A stretch of 64,000 bases of DNA. It comes from Takifugu bimaculatus. Taxonomy: Eukaryota > Chordata > Actinopteri > Tetraodontiformes > Tetraodontidae. Under the pieces are notes generated by a model. That model searched no databases. It saw only the letters and a list, made by a program, of their open reading frames with translations, and was not told where the DNA came from. The translations under genes were made by a program, and so were the position numbers. Below are positions 1-12,115 of the stretch, piece by piece (position 1 is the stretch's first letter; each line of letters opens with the position of its first letter). The DNA is taken from the NCBI GenBank assembly GCA_004026145.2, contig CP034976.1, positions 3,401,296-3,465,295 of the forward strand, in the 5' to 3' direction.

Positions 1-1088
1 CTGAGAAACTTTGAAGGCAACTTTCAGGAGAGTGAAAGTAAAAGTGTATATGATAATTAGACACTTTCTGGTTTAGTGGTCTGTTGGACAAGGCCTCATG
101 TGGCCTCCCTCACATCTCACTTTAGAATCCAGACCTGAAGGGCCTCAATCCAGCCAGGTTTTCTGTCATCCCAGAGAGAAAACAGGCTTCATCGAGGCAG
201 GTGGGAACCCAGGCTCGTCTGCTGGAAAACCCGGTGACCTAGTGGCTGGCATGGACTGGGTTCAACTGCACTGCTTTAGACAATAATTAATGAAGGCAAA
301 TGTGAAAAAAAAGCTGACTCCAAAATAGTAAGATGATTTACTCTTATGTAAAAAAGGGAAATTTGAAAAATCAGGCTTAAACTCGTTATGTTTCTCCTGA
401 AAAAAGACTGACCCAGCAGCAACAGTGGTGCGCTTGCTATAGTACAAATATTAACTTCTTTATAATCACATTAAACCAGTAAATGCCTCTATTTCCCCCC
501 CTAAAAAACTGTAGAAAAGCTAATGACCGCACATGGTTAAAATGAATGTGGTTGCAGTACATGTTACAGTCCGACACCAACGTCACGAAAACAGGTTTGA
601 AAATGTTCATTTAATGTAACATTCAGCTTTGCTATTACAGCTATCAACATTACAAAAAGGTATACTACAAATATGTACGAGAAACTTTCCATCCGAGGTC
701 ATCGTTGGCAACTCATCTGTGTAAAAGTGATGATGATGTAATTCCATCCCATTCTCCCAGTATGACTGGATGGAGGAGAGGGTCACATGACTAGAATGCA
801 AATGATTTCATGACATAACTCAAAATAGGCCTGAGTCCTTTCCTCTAAACGTATAAATAAAGCCAAAACATCTGGGGCATTAGGGCTGTCGTCTTGTTGT
901 GACGGCATTCACCACAGAAGCTGGTTGCCACTATTCCTCTTCAAATTATGAGCTCCAGATTTAATAATTCAGCTGTCAGACATGAATTTGGCTGCCAGAA
1001 TATCATGAATAAATTAGGTGAAATTATTTTTGGTGAAAAGTCCTAAAGTAATTGAACAAGATGGATTTATGCTCTATAAAGTAACTCA

Positions 1089-1102
1089 CCAATAGAGGGC
1101 AG
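1089..1102 (+). promoter_or_regulatory. CTCF-like motif
   Basis: CCAATAGAGGGCAG matches 13 of 14 positions of the commonly used core CCASYAGRKGGCRS (mismatch A for S at position 4). CTCF sites organise chromatin loops. One motif in 64 kb is only suggestive. Confidence 0.35.
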
Positions 1103-1359
1103 CGATGGGTTCAAAGTAATATCCAAACATATATTTGTTACATTAAGCAGTGGAAAATCCCAGCACATAATCAGCTCATACTCTGACACAGAATTGTGAT
1201 CTGCTGTCAGCTGATCAAAGCTGCATTTGTCACTGTAAAAGTCCAAAAACGAATGTATCCCATAACCAACATGTCTCTCTCTGTTCCTCTCGCAGTCCAA
1301 AATAAGCGCTTAAGACTTAAGACAAACTTTACATCATCCTCACGAAGCATTCGTACCCC

Positions 1360-1470
1360 GGAGGCGCGGATCCAGCAGCTATTCTGGGGTTCTGCATCTT
1401 GACATGTTGGCCTCTAGTGTGCTGGGGTCTGGGATTGAACCCCTGACCTTCATATCACGTAAGCGACCTC
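1360..1470. repeat. Eroded dispersed repeat fragment (possible tRNA-like B box on the minus strand)
   Basis: The stretch gggattgaacccctgacctt at about 1432-1451 resembles the tail of common fish dispersed repeats ('...tcgaacccctgaccttc...'). Read on the minus strand it contains GGTTCAATCCC, close to a pol III B box. There is no foldable tRNA cloverleaf around it, so I call it an old repeat and not a tRNA gene. The family and boundaries are uncertain. Confidence 0.35.
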
Positions 1471-2649
1471 CCTTTTTTTTTCTATTTAGTTTGTATTTGG
1501 AGACATTTTAAAAGTCTTTCAGACTTTGAAGGCAGAGGCTGAAGTCCTGGTTTCGCAAACATAGAGGGATGATAAAAAGCTGCACATATCTGCACACAAA
1601 AGCCTGGAGATCCGAGTTTACCAGCGAACACTAAACTCAACATGAAGACAAAACAGATGAATCATGAAATACAGAAACCCACAACACGAAAAAAAAAACA
1701 GGAAAAAAATAGGCCCTTGTGAAAAATGCTTACACACCGAGTCCAAGTGACGCTTATGGGCATCGGAGTTTTTCCCTGTGATGACTCCTCTCATGATTTA
1801 TGTAGGTAGAGGCGTCTCCTCTGACCTTGAGAGATGCTTTGCTTTGTGCTGATGTTCAGGTTAACTGGGGATTGTGGGAATTGGAGGTCCCTCAGAGGCA
1901 TCTTTTTTTTCTGACCTCACACAGTTTCTGCAGTGTGAGCTTCTGTCCTGATCAATATCCACCTCAGTTCATGTGGGCTCTTTTTTTTTCTTTTTACAGA
2001 GATGTGAGCTACTGATGATAGATTGAGGTTTGGATATTACTTTGAACCCACAATGCCAGGAAAATTCATTTTGATAGCGCGCCAGTGTGCAGAGTATTGA
2101 GCTGCTAACGCCAACTATCTATCAGAACACAAATGTGGAGTGAAGCATCTCTTCAAGGCATGATGAGGTACTTATAAGCCTCACAATATCATGACTAAAC
2201 TAACCGTAATTACAATAGATTCCTAAAGCAGATTGCTGATATTTCTTTTCCATCCAACTTCATCACTTTTCTGTCATTTTAAACAGGAAACACCCTGTGG
2301 GGGACGTTCAAAGCCACTAAATCACTGATTTCTTCCAAAGATGTTCAGACGAGTCCCGAAGGTTTCGGTGCAGTAAACGCTTATTTACTGGGGCATGGCG
2401 CACACACACCTTGCATCTTAATATAGTGACAGAATGAGAAGATGAATGGCGCCGTTACATCTGTATCATGTTCACGGTAGATCAATCTGTCACTCTGCCT
2501 CAGTCGCTTATTCGATAATGTCCTTGGCCTCAAACTCCTCCCAGTGAGATTTATGCCCTCACCGCTGAGCTGAGGGGGGAACAGAGACACGTCTCAACAT
2601 ACTACAGAGGCTTCTGGTTTGACTGATTTGGATCATAATTTGTTCTTAA

Positions 2650-2683
2650 ACCTGCAAATCATGACATTGCGTGATTTGCAGGT
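2650..2683. repeat. 12-bp perfect inverted repeat with POU-like half sites
   Basis: ACCTGCAAATCA (2650-2661) and its exact complement TGATTTGCAGGT (2672-2683) are separated by 10 nt. Each arm contains TGCAAAT, the POU-domain half of the octamer ATGCAAAT. It could be a paired binding site for POU factors or a small hairpin. No downstream gene is seen. Confidence 0.6.
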
Positions 2684-4526
2684 GATGGAATGTGATGACT
2701 GGTTCCGCTGGGAAAACGCCATCAGTCCCACGTGTTTAGTTCACCTCTTTCACACGTCTTTAACCAATGAAGCAATCAACCGACAGCACGCCAGACGTCA
2801 CTAAATAACCGAATATCTACTGAACAATTTACTTAACAATAAAAATGTTGCAATCGCTCCTGATAATTGTTTTTGCACATCACTTTCTAAAGGTTTATTG
2901 TATTTAGTTGTCAGTTCCAGCCTGGAGTTTGAAAATATGTCTTCTCTCAATTTGCGCTGTTAAATATGAGTCAAATCAATATCACAAGAGAATAATCCTG
3001 CACCGCTCGATTCATATGCACTCAAATATTGATGTATTCTTGTATATTTAATCTTCAGATTTAAAACAAACTGCCCCTAAAACGCTGAACGGAATATTGT
3101 TTTCTTCTTCTAACGTAAAGTTGAATTTAAGTCGTTTTCGGTAGTGTGCGAGGTTTTAAATCACGACCACAAATCCAAAGTGACAGGATTCATTAAAATG
3201 CTCATTAGTTCATACTTTGCGGTGTGAATTTTGCCTTGTTTGTAGCCTGAATATGGAAAGAAAGGAGTAGGAGTTGAAGTAAAACCTTTAAAAATCTCCT
3301 ATGGAGCTTTAGAGGAAACGGTAACCTTGGCCTTCCTCCTTCTGATGTTTATGAATGTTCCACTTGTTTTACTTCTCCTGGTGCTTGATTAAATGATAAG
3401 AAGGTCCAATTATCTCTGCAGCTGTTGTGTGGGAAAGGTCAAGGTTAAAAGTTACTAATTTAATGTTTTTCGATGAAGGTTTTATTGCCCAGAATCAGGA
3501 GCCAAAGTGGGCGAATCACATTTAAAACAGTGCTTCTTTTCCTTTTTTCTGTTACTTTCAACGACTACAGGGTGCATTTAGTTGGACAAAAGCATCAGAA
3601 CAAAGGAAACACAGACTTTCTCAACACTAATGGCCAGACAAAAAAAAACTGTTTTCATTATTGAGCATTATAACGTTTATCAAGTGGATTTTGGCTGTTA
3701 AAAGTTCTTTAGCTTGTGTAAGAGCTGGAACCACACATGTGACCGAGTTTATGCTACATTTTAAACCTTTCAAAGCTTCGAGCGTCCGCCCATATGGTCC
3801 TAATATACTGTATGTTGCTGCAGAGTTGCTTCTTTCACTCATTTAACAGGCTGTTAATCCTGGGATGTTGCGTCCTGAACCAGAATGAAACAGTGGTCAT
3901 CCTCTTCTTCTGGTGTCTGAGCTGCTGTCACAGGGTGATGCAAAGTTTACTTGTGAACTCTCTAAGGGTTCTTAACCCCCCCCCCACCCGTGTCTCACAC
4001 TTTCCTCCTAACATCTACCCACACATTTTTCCTGATGCCTGCAGGGAGTGGAGGTCGTGGTGTGGGTCAGAGGTCTACATGGTGAGCGCATATCTCTGCA
4101 AATCTTGCCATTTCTTGAGTTATTATCTGAAATAAACCAGCAGCTGATTGTCTGCTCAGCTGCTCAGGGATATATTCAAGCCAGTAACGTCCATTTCCTT
4201 TCCATTCACCTGTACTGGGATTTCCATCAGATTTTACCTCCCCCAGTAGGAGATGCCCAGCTGCTGAACGTCATCAAGCTGAGCATGTTCAAGAGAGGAA
4301 GGACAAATGTGGATTGATGAAATGAGTCATTGTGTCCTTTTTAAATATAAAGTGCAGTCGAGCGGAAATGTTTTTAAGTGAAGAGTATTGAAGAGTACTT
4401 TTCAGTAGTAGGAAAAATAATTGAGGGCATTTATTCCAGTCTTGCTGTAGGGCAAATATAATCTAAAAGGATTTTATGTGATATAATGATGTGTTTGTGA
4501 GGGCCTGCCCTTGATTAAGTGCCCTA

Positions 4527-4538
4527 TGACCTTTGCCC
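4527..4538 (-). promoter_or_regulatory. DR1 nuclear-receptor-like site (HNF4/PPAR type)
   Basis: TGACCTTTGCCC on the + strand reads GGGCAAAGGTCA on the minus strand, a direct repeat of two AGGTCA-like half sites with one base between them. This is a textbook HNF4/PPAR:RXR-type match. It is a single site in a desert, so function is unproven. Confidence 0.35.
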
Positions 4539-6465
4539 AGGTAGTCCTGGAGCTGCCTTCTTTTAATTTGAGCCAACTCCTTCATCTTTTCCTTCATCCT
4601 GTTTTTCTGATTCACATTTTATCCTGGCAGATGGTTCACCGGAGTACCTCGAGACCACCCCCAACGGCTGACGCTCATTTAAACAAGCCCACTGGTTTGG
4701 GTGACAGCCCAGCAGCAGAGATTGCAGACAAAGGATAAAATAAATGCTGATGATACGAATGAAGAAGGGATGAGGATACAATCGAGAGAGCTAGAGATTC
4801 TTTGAAGAAGAGGTGGTTCATGGGAATCTCTCTGACCTTCACTTGAAACTCCTGAGACAGTTTTAATTTCTTAACGTCTTCTGTCACTGAATGTTTAAGT
4901 GACCATTTTATGGATGGAAATGTTCATCTAAGCGCCATCAAAACAAATTAATTATACATTAAATAAGTCAATCTCTCATCCATCCATCCATGTTATATCT
5001 GGCAGACTGCAGCATTAATTGCCCTAAATATTGACTCTCAGCTATGGGCTGTAATAACAGAGACATGCTGCGTTCCACAAAGTCTGAGCAGCTGTTAGAA
5101 CCTTTTCTGCAGTGTAAGGATTGATTGCAGTTCATTCATACCTCCTTTTTCCTGCCTGCAGAATATTTGGTGACCTATGCCTCGCTGATTCTCACTGATT
5201 TGGTCTCTGGTTCTTCTCTCCAGTGCTGTTGCCCAGAATAACTGACGTGTTCTGGTCAAAACTAGGTGCTAACCCAGCAGCAAATATCGAAACCTTTCAT
5301 TTGCGTACAAATACTGTAATTATAAGCATTTAATTTGTACGTGGATGTTTTTAGAGCACCGGCTCGGGCGGACAGACAGTGGAATCACTGTGTGAACAAC
5401 CCTTTAAAAACCAACCAAAGAAGTTCTGTTTCCTTAGACGGGACCCACACGTTCCCCTGTCTGACACGCCCTTCAAGCTCTCTCACCACTGAAGCCATTT
5501 GCTAGATTTTGTTCTTTTTCTGATTTGATGATCTTCTTTTGTCACGTGACATGAGCAGGTAGCTGGTCAGATGACTGGTCAGGTGACCTGGGGGAAACAG
5601 GGATTGTTTCTGTTGCCTTAAATGAACTAAAGAGAATTGTGATGCGTCAATTCTCCAAACATATAATGACTAGAAATACATTCTTTTTCTGCAGAAAAAA
5701 AAACCTGTCGGAAAATTGTTAATATATTCCACAGTAGCAGAGGGAGGAGGCCTCCGCACTGCGCCCATATTCTACAATGCGGCGTCCCCCCCACCACCTT
5801 CCACCACCCTAATAAATGCGATGTGAATCCGGGGAGGCCGTGGCAGCAAAAATAAATCTGATACATGAATAAACGATGTCCCCGGGGGGAGGCTAGCTCC
5901 TCCTTTGTCAGAAAGATTGAGTCCACAAAGATGGGACACATCAGCCACAAGCAACAGCAACTGAAAATAGCAGTGCAGACAGACAGGCCTCTCTCAGAGC
6001 CCCCCAGCCAATCTCAGAGCTGGATGTAATAACAATAATAATACACATTCTATGCAGTGTGACTGCCAGCCATGGGGTTTTCCCAGAGGTCAGCACTTCG
6101 GTAATTTCCACAATATGAGACTGTAATTAGACTGTGATGCACTTCTTAGTCGGTGTCGTGCACTCTCTGGCTCTATCTCCGCGTCTCCATCTGTTTTGGG
6201 ATGCGTGTGCAGGATGTTGTCGTTTGGCTCATTTCTGATTTTGCTGCGTTCCAACACAGTGGACGATGTGCCGCGCGGTTATATCGCCTCGCAGACTCGC
6301 AGGTGAAGTGTCTTGTTTACTGTGGACAAAACAACATGGACACACCACAGCCGGCATGATATATTTAGATTCTCCTCTAGAAAATTTGAAGCAGTGTGGA
6401 CAGTGTTGCTGTGCATTATTCATCCGATATATTTGTTTAGGCTGAGAGTTACTGTAGCCGCTAAT

Positions 6466-6488
6466 CCTGTATAGTCAGTCTATACAGG
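6466..6488. repeat. 9-bp perfect inverted repeat
   Basis: CCTGTATAG and CTATACAGG flank a 5-nt loop (tcagt). Such a short hairpin is too small for a microRNA precursor. It is noted as local structure only. Confidence 0.5.
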
Positions 6489-8639
6489 CTGAGGACATTC
6501 CTGTCATTTTATTATTATTACCTAAAGGACATATTTTGGGATAGATAAGTAATTAACCACGGTGCTGCGGCCCAAGCTTGCAGCCTTAACAGCGGTCCTT
6601 AAAAACATTGATTGTTTTCCACCAAATCCCAACAAACCCCTAATTTACAAACCAGCCCATGCTAGCGTTGGAAAGCTCACCGAGGGGCTATTTGCTCTCT
6701 GCCACTGAAATTCAACCTTCTGCAACCCCTCCCCAGTCTGGAATCGCAGCAGATGGGTGGAGGTCTGTGATCTGTTGAGGCAATTTTGTGCATGGCTGCC
6801 GTGGCCTGTCCTGGTGTGACGTCTCCTGCTGCTGGTCGGGCTGTACCCTGACCTTCACACTGGGCTGGCGTACAGCTGGCTGGAAAATAGAAGCAAGCAC
6901 ACACACATCCACACACAAACACACAGCGCATATTGGTAAGTGTGTGAGGGGAGACAGAAAAAAACAAAATTAAGCTGAGAGAGAGAGCTTGGCTTGTGGT
7001 GGTATTTTGTGGGCAGAAAAGGAGCATGCTAGGGTTACACTTAAATGTCAAATGTGGCTCACTGGGTCATATATTTGATCCAGATTGATCAACACTGAGA
7101 AGTCCGAAGGATGTTTGTAAGATTATATCACAATGAAGTCCTTTTGACCCCGGAAATGTCAAATCCAGATTCAAGGATAGGATAGGCAGCAACACCTGGA
7201 AGAAGCACAACACAAACCCAAGGAGACACTTTGACTGTGGGAAGAGATCTCCTCTCATTACGGGTGGGATTGACACTGGGCCCGGCCTGTCCAGGGGGAG
7301 GTCTAAGCCAATAAGAGAGTAATTGAAAGCGGCGCTTGACTTCCCATCTGTAACAGCCTACAGACCAGGGCTGATGTGCCTCCACGAGTATTGTATTGAG
7401 AAAACAGATGGGCAGAAACAAACAACCTGAAATGTGTCTTGAAATTCAGGAAAAAAAAGGACATTTCCCTCAGCCTAAAATACTTGCTGATATGCTATTA
7501 ACTGTGAACTCATTCAATTGTGTTAATATCCTCTTATCTGCTTCACAGAATGCACTCAAGCTCTGAAACCGCAGCTCTCCCGCTATGGTGTTTCTCAGCT
7601 TCCCAACATCCCCAGAGCGACTGTGGTCCTAAGTGTCAGCCGCCGAAGCAGGGATGGGGAGAGTTGGAGGCCGTGCCACGGCGCCTTGTCTTGCTGAGGT
7701 GTGTGTGGAGTCCCAGCGGCTAGACTTGTTACTGAGATGACAGCATGTTTTCTTTCCCTACAAAGCCCTCACACTGACAGTCTGAAAGCCTGCAGCCAAA
7801 CAAACAGACACAGCAGCGATGCCAGGTATCCAGATCTTCTCTCTCGCTCTCTTCCATGTCCGCAGTACATATAAGCTGTCAGAGCGAAGACACATAACAA
7901 GAGCAAGCATGCAAGCGCGTTGTGATGTTCAACAGAACATCGGCATCGCTTCACTTCTTTGGTTTAACCCGGCTAATGATGCAATCCTCCTCTACAACAG
8001 ATGAGTGTGTTTATTTAACGTTCAAAGGTTTAATAATCCAAAGCTGCCGTGGATAAAATTCAGAGGTTCGTTTCCCAGTGATGGATATTTTCCAACTTCC
8101 AAACTCGGGAATAGATGAGTGGATGCAGGTTATGCATCATTTACCATCCTGTACCAAACTGTGGGGCATCAATAATTCAAGGATACACTTGAGCCCCGGG
8201 TGCAGAAACCAGGCAGGCCTTGAAACATTCTTGGAGAAACTGAGGTACTCTTCAGATTGACGCAACAGTAAACACAATCAAGACACTGAGCTGCCAGAGT
8301 GAGCACACGCACCAAAGAATGAAAACTTGAAGTTCGCCTTGATTCATGTGTGTAGACACAGCTTTGACTGGCTTAAAGTTAACAAAGGAGGGCTGCTAGT
8401 GTAAATGTGGAAGGGTGTCAAGGAAGAAAGGATAAGTAATCAAGTCAAAAGATTCATGAATTCAAATTAAGGAAGATGTCTAATTAATAATGAGTTTAGT
8501 CTTGATTAAAATTAGATGCTACATCATTTACTAAATTATACATGGGGGATTTACTTGACATGGCCCAGAAAGAGATGTATAGAATAGAAATAGAACCAGT
8601 CTAGTGGGCGAGGCAGGAACACACACGATGTCGAAGGGA

Positions 8640-8770
8640 CTCACATCTGGACTGACGGGTCCTGAACCTGGTCTCGAACTTGGATGAAAACCCACACAAG
8701 CAGAGGGAGCCCATGCGAACGGCACACAGAAAGGTGGACCCAAACCCACACCTCGCTTGCTAAGAGCAAG
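8640..8770. repeat. Eroded copy of a common fish dispersed repeat
   Basis: The stretch from about 8675 to 8745 follows the order seen in a very common fish repeat: a 'gaaaacccacacaag' part, then 'gcccatgcgaacggcacacagaaagg', a decayed form of the usual 'gaacatgcaaactccacacagaaagg'. It is probably the remnant of a non-LTR element tail. The family name cannot be set without a repeat library. Confidence 0.55.
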
Positions 8771-9845
8771 ACGAAATTAAATGTCATTAACGGCCTGAAG
8801 TTCACGGAGGATCAAATATGACCACAGTGTCTTTCAGAGCGACTGGATTCTTTTTCCCCCCCAGAACTCATTATCATTGGAAACCTTTAAACACAATCAA
8901 ACGGGCTTGCACATTATAGGAGTGCGAGTCATTAGGACGTTCCTCATCCAGGAGCTTGCTTCAACAGTTCTCCACTCCGAATAAAGGAATTCTCGTCTCT
9001 GCTCCCTCGATCACGTTCCTTTTGACCAAGCCTTTCCTCCCCCTGACTATCATCTGCAGCCAAAGCGGTTAGAAAGAAAGGGGATAAAACAGCGATATTG
9101 TGGCAGTAATGAAGTCTTTATAAGATAAATCGGATCCAAACAATAAAAATGGGATAATTCTGGGGTGGACGATGTGACAAGGTCGCCCTCATCACAACAA
9201 ACCCTCATTATTTTTTTCTTTAAGGTCAACTCAATTACGTGGCAGGTAATAGTCAACTGCCATATTTACGCTCCTGCCAGTGTGCCACTGGTCCCGCACT
9301 GGTAATTAAAAGTACAGCCTGACCCAGATGAACAAGGTAGTGACAACAGACAACAGGTAATGAGCTAATGCTAAAAGAAACTGCCAGAACGAAATAAAAA
9401 GGACCGACAAAGCTCGTGTGAGACTCGGGGAAATGGGAGGGGTCTTATTTAGCAACTTCTATTTCCATAGTCACAGTGAAAACAAAGGGGAGAACAAAAG
9501 AAAAGTACCTCTTGAATTACTCGGGGAGCTGGCATACTTGTTGTCTGTGCACAGTGTTGGAATAAAAGATTTGTCTGCGAATAATTTATTCCAGCGCTCC
9601 CTTTGCCATTTCCTTCTCCATCCCCCAGCAATACGCGGAGGCTTTTGGTGGTAGAATTCCAAATGATAAATACTGCACATTTATAAAAAAGTTAAGGGGG
9701 GATATTTAGTACACAGAAAAATGCTTTATTCACCGTCTCATGGGAGTGTGGTATCCAGGGAAATGTTATGTAAAACCAGTCAGTGCAATGCTAATATGAT
9801 TTTGAATGCATAACTCCATCATCTTTGTGGCGCAGGTATTGCACC

Positions 9846-9856
9846 GTGGTGCTGGT
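9846..9856 (-). promoter_or_regulatory. REST/NRSE half site
   Basis: CCGTGGTGCTG matches one half of the REST consensus exactly (reverse complement CAGCACCACGG). The other half, GGACAGCGCC on the opposite strand, is absent. It is a weak site that gains some interest from the near-complete element about 1.1 kb to the right. Confidence 0.25.
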
Positions 9857-10947
9857 TGCTAAAACTCCCGTCCCCCCGAGCCGGAGAGCATTGGAATCAA
9901 TAAACAATTCCAAGTATTATAACCCACAGTGTGACATTAATCATTTCATTCATGAGAAAAAAGGCTTGGCTCCGAGATGCTCAACTGGGGATCAAGAAAA
10001 TGAAGAACGGCGAGTATCATTAAATCTGGTCACATTAACATTTGCAATTTTAGACTTTTTTTCCCACGGATTTTACAGTCTTGGTCATTTGGAATGCGAT
10101 ATTATGCCGGCTAATGCTTGTGAGGAATGGACTTGTCACCAGAGGGGATGCTGTTGAAATGATGCATGTGGGTGTAGATTTGGTGTGAGGCCATGTTTGC
10201 CGGGAGCAGGAGAGGAAAACATCAGGGTGAGAAGATAGCTGAGAGCATTTATCATTTTTGCGTCAACAGATGCCCAATGCTAAAAATGCTGCATAAGAGG
10301 TCAAGCTAACTCCTGGAAATATAAGAACTGTTCTTTGGGATTCTGCCCAGTGAAAGTGCCAGAAATCTTTGTCTGTTCACGTTGACACGGTATTAAACAA
10401 CTCACAGCGAAGATTGGGAACCATAGAGGACCAAACTTTGACACGCATTTGATCTTAGTTTTACAAAGGAAATTCCACAAATGTAGAAACTGACCTGAAA
10501 ATAAAGCTAAGCAACTTAAAGCTACATGCGTTATGTCACAGAGCTCTTTCCTATTCACATGTTTGTGAATCCAAACCTAATCAAATTAGATCCCCAAAAT
10601 TACCTACCATGCTTACGGCTTGTCCCAGGACATCTATTAGGACAGTTCCCCCCCTTCTCAAGTGCATCTTGCGAGCCAGATTGACCTAGAGTCATCAGTG
10701 TGACGAGTTGCTTGCAAACAGAACTAAATAAAAATAACCGAGAATGAGCCTATAATGAAACACAGTTTGCAACGACCTCTCAAGTGTCCTTCAAGTCAGA
10801 ATAGGTCTGGAATGTTTCAAAGGTAGTCCTCAGAAACACGCTAGTTCCGTCCTAATTGTTGAAGCTGAAAATGCTCCTTCCTGCGTATCACTGCAAATAT
10901 TTATTCAACACAAAGGTCTGTAGATGAGCAGGGCTCACTTTCAGCGT

Positions 10948-10968
10948 GCTGCTGTCCGTGGCGCTGAA
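10948..10968 (-). promoter_or_regulatory. REST/NRSF neuron-restrictive silencer element (near-consensus)
   Basis: GCTGCTGTCCGTGGCGCTGAA on the + strand matches the reverse complement of the 21-bp NRSE consensus at 18 of 21 positions; mismatches are at positions 2, 3 and 15 of the + strand form. The two half sites have canonical spacing. REST represses neuronal genes, including many glutamate receptor genes, in non-neuronal cells. It lies 52 kb upstream of grik3, so a distal silencer role is inference. Confidence 0.55.
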
Positions 10969-11929
10969 AGGATCCAGATCCCGGCTCTCCTTCTCCCTGG
11001 AATAGAAATATGTTCTGATTCAAGTGTCAACTCGCAGGCGGGCGAGCAGTCACGAGCAGCAAGACAAACAAATAATAACAGGGGGAGCAGTGGCTGATGT
11101 CTAGTTTTTACGTCTAAGAAACAACCCCCAAGTTTCAGTGCCGGCCGACATTTCGTTAATGAGATGAAGGTAACAGCGGTCCAAATCCAGCAGTCTGACA
11201 GGGTCCATTGTTGAGGGCTCTCTAAGGTCCTCACTGAACGGTGGTCGGGGCTGATTGGTGTCCTCATATCTAAGCAGTCATGTGGGCATTTTGAATGATA
11301 AGGACAGTAATTGTAATATTGGTAGGAAGAGTAATAGCAGCTGAGCCGCTGCTGCAGAATCCTGGTTTTAAAGAAACTTTGCTCATCGAACTTTAATGAA
11401 ACCTGCCACACCTTTACACTTTTCATCTGGTAGCACCGTGTTAAATATTCATGCCTCTGGTCCTTTGTCACCAGCGTGAGGAAATCCCCAGTGATTCCTC
11501 TCTCCTTTTGTTCCGTGTGCAGGGACTATTCCTTTCCCTTGGCATTCATCAGTTGTTGTCTGGGTATCTGGTGGCAGAACTTCCTGCTCCCCATCCAAGC
11601 ATTTTTATATTTAATAATAACCATTCACAAGTTGCAGCATTTGTCATTACTGTATCTCTTTACGCTCGACTTAATATGCACAGAAGATGTCTGTAGGATA
11701 TCGGCTGCCAGTCCTCCTCAAATAAACGCCAGATAAAAACGCTTCGTTAAAAAAATATGAATTATCCATTTGATTATAAAAATAATAAATGGAAGGTGAT
11801 TGCTGTTATGAAGTGTTAGCAGGTGCATAAAAGGTGGGCTAATCATCCGCTAGTGCCTATTTAACAGTGTGTAATCATTTGGAGGAAACAATAGTGATGA
11901 TTTTTATGTAACATCAGGGTTTTCTCTCT

Positions 11930-12115
11930 GCTCCATCCCTCCTTCAACCATCCTGATTCAGGAGCTGCGACCAGATAATTGCAGCCTCATCTGCCATGAT
12001 GTGCTTTTCAGCTGACTGGCATCTAATCAGTTAAGTGCTGCAGCCAATTTATATCGGGCTTATCACGTCACTCCTGGTGGGCCAACATTATTCTGCCATT
12101 TTAATGTAGTGGTGG
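11930..12115. promoter_or_regulatory. Candidate conserved non-coding element
   Basis: About 185 bases without low-complexity sequence are packed with developmental factor words: CAGATAATTGCAG, CAGCTG and CATCTG E-boxes, ATCTAATCAG (homeodomain) and TTTATATC. Compositional balance and lack of runs resemble ultraconserved vertebrate enhancers. There is no direct evidence of conservation from one genome, so this is a guess by appearance. Confidence 0.25.

Larger units (their letters stand above)
1..8630. other. Intergenic sequence, left end of the grik3 upstream desert
   Basis: There is no recognisable gene. Open frames are short and overlap on both strands. Local items of note: a CTCF-like match at 1089-1102, an eroded repeat near 1360-1470, a POU-like inverted repeat at 2650-2683, a DR1 nuclear-receptor-like site at 4527-4538, a CATC/CCAT stretch near 4976-4992, a 9-bp hairpin at 6466-6488 and a CA-rich patch near 6897-6926. 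A pair of exon-like open segments at about 4043-4317 was considered and not accepted. Confidence 0.7.

Noticed and set aside
1428..1465. Possible tRNA gene because of a B-box-like GGTTCAATCCC on the minus strand
   Set aside because: No acceptor stem, D arm or anticodon arm can be drawn around it; it fits an eroded dispersed repeat.
4043..4320. Two exon-like segments (tgcag|GGAGTGG...ACATG|gtgagc and a second after 'cccagtag' ending in TGA)
   Set aside because: The splice-like borders are good, but the short peptides match no family I know and no other exons are seen in the neighbourhood.
10941..11471. 176-codon minus-strand open frame
   Set aside because: It is the longest frame outside simple repeats, but there is no recognisable domain, signal or compositional bias; it has a mix of rare residues expected from translated non-coding sequence, and it overlaps a REST-like regulatory motif.
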